In this document: positions 58,350-64,000 of the stretch, piece after piece | Position numbering within the stretch: position 1 is the stretch's first letter | Layout of the letters: every line of letters begins with the position of its first letter | Source of the DNA: an uncultured Aquimarina sp. | Lineage (GTDB): Bacteria > Bacteroidota > Bacteroidia > Flavobacteriales > Flavobacteriaceae | Direction: 5' to 3' | DNA length: 64,000 nucleotides | NCBI GenBank assembly: GCA_947495425.1 | Contig: CANLYR010000007.1 | Span: 94,421-158,420 of the forward strand | Notes under the pieces: model-generated | The model's database searches: none | The model's input: the letters and a program-made list of their open reading frames with translations, nothing else | Told to the model about the DNA's origin: nothing | Program-made: the position numbers and the translations under genes

Positions 58350-58426
58350 AAAGTAAATTTGATAAAGGTTTGATAAAAATTTGTGGTTGATCCTTGTGAA
58401 TTAACCCATATAAGGTGCTGAGTTTG

Positions 58427-58582
58427 CTATAAAGCGGAGTTTGCACTAATAATCTCCCAATATGGCAATTCTGAGAAGGTTGTGCATTTTTTTTCTTTTC
58501 TCTCTGCTTTCCAATATTGGATTTCTTTTCTTAAAGTATTTGAATCTTCTTTATTTCCGGGTATTCCGTTTTTTTGAGACAT
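58427..58582 (-). CDS. Possible small protein, 51 residues
   Basis: An ATG at 58582 opens a 51-codon frame ending in TAG at 58427. The peptide is MSQKNGIPGNKEDSNTLRKE followed by IQYWKAEREKKKCTTF and SELPYWEIISAN. It has two Trp and a helical charged middle, unlike random AT-rich translation. It has no recognisable family, and no clear ribosome binding site is seen. Confidence 0.35.
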   Translation of the reverse strand: MSQKNGIPGNKEDSNTLRKEIQYWKAERKEKKCTTFSELPYWEIISANSAL

Positions 58583-58634
58583 AAATGTGTATGCTTTATT
58601 TTTTTAATGATATTTGGAGAATGAATATTTCGAC

Positions 58635-58991
58635 TTACAATGCGTGCACAACAGCATTGATTTGATGAAGATTTACTATTTTTTGGGTAAATGCTTTGTG
58701 ACCTCTTGGTGCCAATAGGTGTAGTTTCCCACGTTTCATACCAGCCAAGAAACTAAGTACTTTCCATTTGGCGACTAATTTTTTTTCATTATCATCTTTC
58801 AAAGCTACCTCAGAATAATGTTTAGCTCCTCCATGAGTTGTAAACGATAAATCAGGCTGTATTTCTTCTTTAGTAGTTTTGCCGATAAATGTTTTTGGAT
58901 TTTCATATCCTTCAGATGTGGCTCTTAGTGTTACTATAGATTTCTTGTTTGCCCATGTGATTGCTTTTTTTAGATATTTTTCTTTATTCAT
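58635..58991 (-). CDS. Hypothetical protein, 118 residues
   Basis: I do not recognise the family. MNKEKYLKKAITWANKKSIV leads to a beta-rich middle (PDLSFTTHGGAKHYSEVALK) and a basic C-terminus (GMKRGKLHLLAPRGHKAF). The PDLSF...EVALK pattern recalls restriction-endonuclease-like folds but lacks the exact D/E-x-K, so I do not claim a nuclease. There is no signal peptide. Confidence 0.6.
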   Translation of the reverse strand: MNKEKYLKKAITWANKKSIVTLRATSEGYENPKTFIGKTTKEEIQPDLSFTTHGGAKHYSEVALKDDNEKKLVAKWKVLSFLAGMKRGKLHLLAPRGHKAFTQKIVNLHQINAVVHAL

Positions 58992-59175
58992 ATAATTAAT
59001 TTTAGTGAAACAATCTATTAATCCTTTTATTTATAAGGATTTTACAAATGTATGATTAAAATAGTTTCTATACAAACTATTTTGAATTTTATTCAATAGT
59101 AAGATACTACTGCACATTGTAGCTATGTAATAGTTGAAGCTTTTATTGGAGTTTAAAAAAGGTTGATACTAGTTT

Positions 59176-59664
59176 TTATAGTTCTTTGGTAGTTGGAGTT
59201 ATTTCTTTTATAGTTATTAATGGAGCAGCATCTAAATCTTCTACATCCATAATAGTAGTGAGTAGTTCGATATTTCTGTCTAATTCGTTAATCTGTTGCG
59301 GTGTAAGTTTTTTGAGTCTGTGTGATAGTTTTTCTTGTAGTGTTGTAGGTGATTTTTGAAGTAATTCGGCTCCTTTGGCGGTCAAAGTGATATAAACAGC
59401 TCTTTTATCGTTTGGCTTTGGTAATTTTGCCACCAGACTCTTAGTTTCTAGTCTCGAAATTATTCCAGAAACTGTGCTTGCATTCAAATTGATATATTTT
59501 TTTATATCTTTTGCAAAAGCTCTGTAGTCTTCCTGATCAGATAGATATTGCAAAACCAGAAGTTGTGGTATGCTAATCCCCAATTCTTTTTCAATTTTTT
59601 TGCTTTCCAGGTTTATTGAACGGATAATTTTACGGAGCTTAACTAATATTTCAATATATTTCAC
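59176..59664 (-). CDS. MarR-family transcriptional regulator
   Basis: 162-residue winged-helix regulator. ELGISIPQLLVLQYLSDQ is the N-terminal part of the domain; NLNASTVSGIISRLETKSLV is the recognition helix region and PNDKRAVYITLTAKG the wing. The longer C-terminal helix mediates dimers. The ligand and target genes are unknown; the small unknown genes just downstream on the same strand are candidates. Confidence 0.9.
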   Translation of the reverse strand: MKYIEILVKLRKIIRSINLESKKIEKELGISIPQLLVLQYLSDQEDYRAFAKDIKKYINLNASTVSGIISRLETKSLVAKLPKPNDKRAVYITLTAKGAELLQKSPTTLQEKLSHRLKKLTPQQINELDRNIELLTTIMDVEDLDAAPLITIKEITPTTKEL

Positions 59665-59786
59665 GGTGAGATTATATTTGATGTAAATTTACTTCAAGTC
59701 AAGATACTATTATTCTGGTCATTTGGGTATAAAATTGTCAAAAAGCTTTTTGATAGTTTTGAATTTAATCTCAATTAATTGCAACA

Positions 59787-61238
59787 CTATCCTTTAATCA
59801 ATCTAAAAACATAATCTAGTTGAGGATCTTTACCGTTGATTAAGCTTTCTATTGAAAGTTTGATATGTTTATCTGGTGGTATGCCAGATCCTACAGGTAT
59901 GGTCTTGTCTTTTGTATACTGGTTTATTTGTACCATAGATAGGAGTACACCAATTTTAGAATTGGGTAGTTCATAATAGACAGGAAACCTACCATTTGTA
60001 AAATAATATCCCCCGCCTGTTTCTTCGCCAATCAGTGTAATATCTGGATCATTTTTTGCATCTAGAGCAAAGGTTGCACCTGTAGCAAAAGTGGTGCCCG
60101 AGGTTAATACATATACTTTACCTTTAAATCTGTTTTTTAGTGGTACCATAATGGTTTCAAGATCATCAAAAGTAAGTTTCCAACCATCATACTGGGGGTG
60201 ATTACTATATTTGGTTTTTAAAAACTCTTTTTCATTCAAAAATATTCTGGTGGCATGTTCTCGTTCTGGGACAGAGAGCGAAACAACATATTCATTAGTT
60301 ATTTGCCTAAAGGGTTTTTTTGCAATGCATGAAAATAATTGTATTGCATTAGGTCTAAAACCGCTATCGGTGTTTCGTACATCAATAATGAGGTGACTTA
60401 TCTTTTTTTCTTCAATTTCTTTAAAAATATTTTCTAATTTTGCCTTAAATAGCGCAACGTCTCCTGCAAAAGAATTGACTATAAGAACCGCTGTTTTTAA
60501 CTCATTCTTATAGTAAACAAACGGATCCTTATTAGTAATGTTAGTAGTGAAGAAATCGAAAGCATCTTGTTGATGATACTTGGCAAAGTATGAGTTGCGC
60601 TTAGCACTTCTCAATTTTACGGTAACCTGCGGTTCTGCAGCCAGAGTTATTTGATGCTTTTCACCGTTTGGCGTTGTGTAATCAATACAAAACTGTTTTT
60701 CAATACCATACTCATATATATAATAGAATCCAAATTTTGATTCTATGCTTCTATATTTTCGTGTGAGATTGAATCCGTCGGACGGTGCATATTTCTTCAG
60801 TTTTTCTAATATTTTAGAAACATTCTTTTGATTGATTCGGTCAATTTTTGAACCCACAGGAATTCCAAAATCGTCTGTATCTGTATACAATTCGGTATTG
60901 ATACTTTTTAGAATCAATGGGAAAAAATATTGATCAGTTTTAATACTCTTAGGAGCAAAAAATAAAAGAGTTCCATCTTTAATTTTATCACCTATGGCAA
61001 CCATTTTTTTAAATACTTCTATATCTGTTGTTGCTGACGATAGTGATTTTTTTGCTGTTTTAAAAAGAAGATCAAGATCATCTGAACTCATATATGTATA
61101 TAGGCTTGGATGTCCTTTTTTTAGGATATTTTCTAAAACCTCAAAATCTTCTGCTGCTTGAAGAGAGTCGATCGGTTTTTGTGCAAATACCGTATTGAGT
61201 GTGATCCAAAAAAGTACAGCAACTAGTATTTTTTGCAT
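59787..61238 (-). CDS. S41-family (tail-specific) exported peptidase
   Basis: 483 residues with a signal peptide (ending NTVFAQ). The C-terminal S41 core is visible: HLIIDVRNTDSGF, then VYVLTSGTTFATGATFALDA with the nucleophile Ser, and LIGEETGGGYYFTNG. A canonical PDZ domain is not clear, as in other Bacteroidota S41 proteins. It is likely periplasmic or secreted. The substrate is unknown. Confidence 0.88.
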   Translation of the reverse strand: MQKILVAVLFWITLNTVFAQKPIDSLQAAEDFEVLENILKKGHPSLYTYMSSDDLDLLFKTAKKSLSSATTDIEVFKKMVAIGDKIKDGTLLFFAPKSIKTDQYFFPLILKSINTELYTDTDDFGIPVGSKIDRINQKNVSKILEKLKKYAPSDGFNLTRKYRSIESKFGFYYIYEYGIEKQFCIDYTTPNGEKHQITLAAEPQVTVKLRSAKRNSYFAKYHQQDAFDFFTTNITNKDPFVYYKNELKTAVLIVNSFAGDVALFKAKLENIFKEIEEKKISHLIIDVRNTDSGFRPNAIQLFSCIAKKPFRQITNEYVVSLSVPEREHATRIFLNEKEFLKTKYSNHPQYDGWKLTFDDLETIMVPLKNRFKGKVYVLTSGTTFATGATFALDAKNDPDITLIGEETGGGYYFTNGRFPVYYELPNSKIGVLLSMVQINQYTKDKTIPVGSGIPPDKHIKLSIESLINGKDPQLDYVFRLIKG

Positions 61239-61425
61239 TATTTAATTCTGAAAATATAAATTATATAGTAAAAGACTACAAATATCCAGTTTATGTTGCA
61301 TTTTTTTTGTTTTACTCGATAGTTGAGATTTGAATATTCCGGTGGTTTTATAAGAGTTTATTGATGACAAAAGTACTGAAATTATAGGGTGAATCAATAT
61401 TGATAACGTAACTAAATTGAAAACT

Positions 61426-61455
61426 AAAAAAGAACGTGTATACACGCTCTTTTTT
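61426..61455. terminator. Bidirectional terminator
   Basis: A nearly perfect palindrome: AAAAAAGAACGTGTA and its complement with one mismatch pair (AAC against GCT). T-runs lie on both sides. It ends the 61481-62788 minus-strand transcript. Confidence 0.8.
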
Positions 61456-61480
61456 ATATATTAGTTTTATGAAGATTTTT

Positions 61481-62788
61481 TTAGTTCAGTTTTCGTAATT
61501 GTTTCTGTATTTTTTTGATGGCAGATTCTATAGATTTTTCTGGTTCTATAACATTATATTCGCCCCAGAATTTAGGATCAGAGAATCCAGAGGCTTCGTC
61601 ACTAATCACTACCGAAGATTTTAATCTGTCTTTTGGCTTTAGAGTTTCATCTTCTATATTTTTCTTCCAATCAGTAACCGCCATTTCCACATTTAATTTA
61701 TATACCGAATTAAACAACCTTCTTTTCCAATTGATTTTTATAGCTAGATCAATTCTACCATAGCCATAATACCATTTTCCATTACTTTGCCTGTAATCTA
61801 TCGAATAAGTGGCTTCTGTGGGTTGTACTTTAGCATTTCTTGGCTTTTTTCTAACAAACATTCGACTAACCTCTTCTTTATTTTCCATATTAAGACTAAA
61901 AACGGCTTTGGTCATTGCTAATGTTTCAGAATCAATATATAATTTACCATAATACATAGGTTCTTGAATATTAGGACGCTGTTTGAACTTTAGTACATAT
62001 ATATAACGATCATTAATTTTGGTTGATTTATCAAATTCAAATTCATAAATTTCGATCATCTTTTCAGTAAAAAGAACTTCAGGGTTTTTCATTACATCTA
62101 TATAGAGTGTACTGCTCGGTCCTCCTTGTAATTTTACTGTTAGTGTATCTAATTTTTTATAATCTGCGCTTTTTCGAGCTCTATAGAGTTTAATAATATC
62201 TGTTTTTGAAGACTCGTATGGATTTTTATATACATCAACTACAGCTTCAGAAAGCGACACATAGCTTCTCCGTTTTTTTATGGTTTCTCTATAAAAGGCA
62301 GTCATAATGGTATTATCATTAAAGTAATTACTTCCTTTTTTCTTCATTACGGCTCGTATTATAGCTTCGGGATTTCTTGGATCAATATTAATTTCTGAAA
62401 GTTCTGTTACCGATAAACCAAGTTTTATTTTTAATGTTGAATCTCCAAATTCTGATAAGCTTACGATTTTATCATTGTATCCAAGGTGCGAAACTGTTAT
62501 TTTACCATCGGTAATCTCTTTGGGAACTTTTAATAGAAATTCTCCTTCATCATTAGTAACTGTCGTTATATTGGTATTATTTACCGAAATAGATACAGAA
62601 ACAAGTTGTTTATTTGTTTCTACGTCGACAACTAATCCTTTATATTCATTATAACTAGTTTGATCCAGTGTACTTATGTCCTGAGTATAAACATATGCAT
62701 GTGTGTTTATTGAATATCCTATGCTAAAAAAAATAAACAATAAAGGAATGATATATTTTTTGCAGACTGAAATGTTTTTTTTGTTCAT
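61481..62788 (-). CDS. CarboxypepD_reg-like domain exported protein
   Basis: 435 residues with an N-terminal signal (PLLFIFFSIGYSINTHAY). Residues about 45-125 form a carboxypeptidase regulatory-like beta-sandwich (GLVVDVETNKQLVSVSISVN, DEGEFLLKVP). The rest is a beta-rich domain (TAFYRETIKKRRSYVSLSEA, YGKLYIDSETLAMTKAVFSL) found in many Bacteroidota exported proteins, sometimes annotated as DUF5686-like. It is probably in the outer membrane or periplasm. The function is unknown. Confidence 0.75.
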   Translation of the reverse strand: MNKKNISVCKKYIIPLLFIFFSIGYSINTHAYVYTQDISTLDQTSYNEYKGLVVDVETNKQLVSVSISVNNTNITTVTNDEGEFLLKVPKEITDGKITVSHLGYNDKIVSLSEFGDSTLKIKLGLSVTELSEINIDPRNPEAIIRAVMKKKGSNYFNDNTIMTAFYRETIKKRRSYVSLSEAVVDVYKNPYESSKTDIIKLYRARKSADYKKLDTLTVKLQGGPSSTLYIDVMKNPEVLFTEKMIEIYEFEFDKSTKINDRYIYVLKFKQRPNIQEPMYYGKLYIDSETLAMTKAVFSLNMENKEEVSRMFVRKKPRNAKVQPTEATYSIDYRQSNGKWYYGYGRIDLAIKINWKRRLFNSVYKLNVEMAVTDWKKNIEDETLKPKDRLKSSVVISDEASGFSDPKFWGEYNVIEPEKSIESAIKKIQKQLRKLN

Positions 62789-63096
62789 GGCCTGATTTTT
62801 ATTTTAGTTTACATTCTTTTTATAGCGCTTAATCTTACCTTACAAGATAATGATTTTTTCTAAGCTTTTCTAGGGAAACAACTGAAACAGTATCTTTTTT
62901 TTAGCATCTAATCTGTAGTTCTTAAAAGGAAGTTATTATAATCAATAACTTCAGCAGCCAAACTTTACGGCTTCAAACAATTACTCGAGATGAGTTCTTT
63001 AAATTAAGAAAAGAGAATTTTGGAGTTTAGATAAAATTAAAAAAAATCCACGATAATGAGATATCGTGGATTTCACACCTTACTTTTAATGATTGG
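62789..63096. other. Intergenic region with two hairpins
   Basis: 308 bases with no gene. A perfect 9-bp inverted repeat, GAAGTTATT / AATAACTTC, is at 62929-62952, and the terminator of the downstream minus-strand gene is at 63041-63073. Confidence 0.55.
63041..63073 (-). terminator. Terminator after the T9SS-tail protein gene
   Basis: On the minus strand, AAATCCACGATATC and its complement GATAATCGTGGATTT-like arm form a stem followed by a run of T (TTTTTTTT-like), 24 bases after the stop at 63097. Confidence 0.82.
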
Positions 63097-63630
63097 TTAT
63101 CCTTTAAAAATGTACTTTTTTAATTTATAACCTTCTACTTTAATTAAATATTCTTTTGGGTCAACTAAATACTGAATATAATCATCTACCTCTCCTTTGT
63201 CTAGTAATCTTCCAGAAATTGTATATAGGCTATATTTAAGACCTTGAGGTACTTCTATTATATGTCTAAACGTTTTTTGATCTGTACTTTGCTGACAAGT
63301 ATCGTCTGCAAGAAATTTATTGGTAAATGTGATTCTTCCTTGTTCTTCACCTTCAAGAGTTACAGTTGCTGTACTATCAACATCAATTGTTCCTGTACCG
63401 GTAAGATTTCCAAGAATTATCAGACATGCGTTTCTTACCTTAATATTGGCTCCAGCTTCTAGATGTAGACTTTCTGTTATAAATATAACACCTTCTTCGG
63501 TATTTTCATCTAAACCGTTAATTATAGTGTTATGCGTTACATACATTAATTTGTAAGAAATGTCAATTTTTGTGTTTGCAAGTGAGACACTTGTTACAAA
63601 CAGGAATAATAGGGGTAAAAATGTTTTCAT
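63097..63630 (-). CDS. Small secreted protein with T9SS-like C-terminal tail
   Basis: 177 residues with signal peptide (LPLLFLFVTSVSLANT). The middle has beta-helix-like short repeats (ITESLHLEAGANIKVRNACL, IILGNLTGTGTIDVDSTATV). The last 45 residues, YSLYTISGRLLDKGEVDDYI, then EYLIKVEGYKLKKYIFKG, resemble the second half of a type IX secretion (Por) sorting domain, which ends in a short basic strand. The usual NP...(beta) start of that domain is missing, so this is a short or degenerate version. It has its own terminator. Function unknown. Confidence 0.6.
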   Translation of the reverse strand: MKTFLPLLFLFVTSVSLANTKIDISYKLMYVTHNTIINGLDENTEEGVIFITESLHLEAGANIKVRNACLIILGNLTGTGTIDVDSTATVTLEGEEQGRITFTNKFLADDTCQQSTDQKTFRHIIEVPQGLKYSLYTISGRLLDKGEVDDYIQYLVDPKEYLIKVEGYKLKKYIFKG

Positions 63631-64000
63631 ATTGTTTGGTTTTAGGGTTAAACCTTATTTTTAAAAATGTAAGTTTTAGATTACATTAAATGATTTTTAA
63701 TCGTTGTAAAACATTAAATCTACGACAATATACAACTTTTTTGTATTAATTACATTAAATTTAGACATATAATATTGACTTTTTTTTATGAAATATTTAA
63801 GAAAAACAGTGAATCCTACTAGCCATAGGGAGTTTGAGAGCATTTTTTTTGATTTTTTTAACAAAAAAACAATCGTTTTTTACGGTTAAAACGTAATAAA
63901 TAAAGAAAAGGTACGTATTTAATTTGAATATCCGTTTTTAATCATAATCCTGTAATTCCAGCAATTACAAGTCTATCGAAGAGCTTCTCTTCGAAATACC
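63631..64000. other. Right-end intergenic region
   Basis: No gene is visible in 370 bases of strongly AT-rich sequence. An 8-bp perfect stem, TCGAAGAG / CTCTTCGA with a 3-base loop, lies at 63976-63994 near the window edge and may belong to a gene beyond it. Confidence 0.45.

Noticed and set aside
58635..58991. Restriction-type nuclease
   Set aside because: The PD...E-x-x-x-K spacing does not match the PD-(D/E)-x-K motif, and no methylase is near.

Overview
The window comes from an AT-rich member of the Bacteroidota, most likely a marine Flavobacteriaceae of the Aquimarina type (genus is inference). The evidence is a SusC/SusD/SusE outer-membrane uptake operon, many small lipoproteins and signal peptides ending in AQ, promoter-like TAnnTTTG -7 boxes in place of the E. 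coli -10 box, A-rich leaders in place of clear Shine-Dalgarno sites, and a T9SS-like C-terminal tail. I see no rRNA, tRNA, CRISPR array, transposase or phage gene.

Layout. 1-16.1 kb is mainly housekeeping: the start of a NYN-domain gene, a DEAD-box helicase, a Cys-rich lipoprotein, an FMN reductase with pabB, a large secreted MG2-like protein, a sigma-like protein, tilS-dsbD, a short-chain dehydrogenase and two exported hydrolases (CocE/X-Pro type and DUF885). 16.2-21.4 kb is a peptide-export cassette on the minus strand: a VKOR-thioredoxin fusion, a C39-peptidase ABC transporter and a HlyD-type adaptor, with no visible precursor peptide.

21.7-39.6 kb is a maltodextrin/starch locus. The minus strand carries susC-susD-susE and an archaeal-like GH13 amylase lipoprotein. 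The plus strand carries a LacI regulator, an SLC45-like sugar transporter, beta-phosphoglucomutase, GH65 maltose phosphorylase, a second GH13 lipoprotein, then pfkA, gapA and a BadF-type sugar kinase. Together they cover outer-membrane capture, hydrolysis, import, phosphorolysis and entry to glycolysis. Similar LacI-type palindromes lie upstream of susC and pfkA.

39.6-54.5 kb is a nitrate/nitrite assimilation island: a minus-strand operon of nirB, nirD, DUF4202 and a NarX-like histidine kinase, a minus-strand porin, then plus-strand genes for a NarL-like response regulator, a NarK transporter, a 1173-residue nitrate reductase fused to an FAD/NAD reductase and a BFD-type [2Fe-2S] domain, and a sulfite-reductase-like protein that lacks siroheme cysteines and ends in a rubredoxin. 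Four of its promoters carry the same 18-bp inverted repeat joined to the -7 box. This island is the most interesting part of the window.

54.9-64 kb is less ordered: small unknown genes, an ECF sigma/anti-sigma pair, a MarR regulator, an S41 protease, a CarboxypepD_reg-like protein and a small secreted protein with a T9SS-like tail. Several gene starts were moved from the longest open frame where a promoter, signal peptide or family alignment argued for it.
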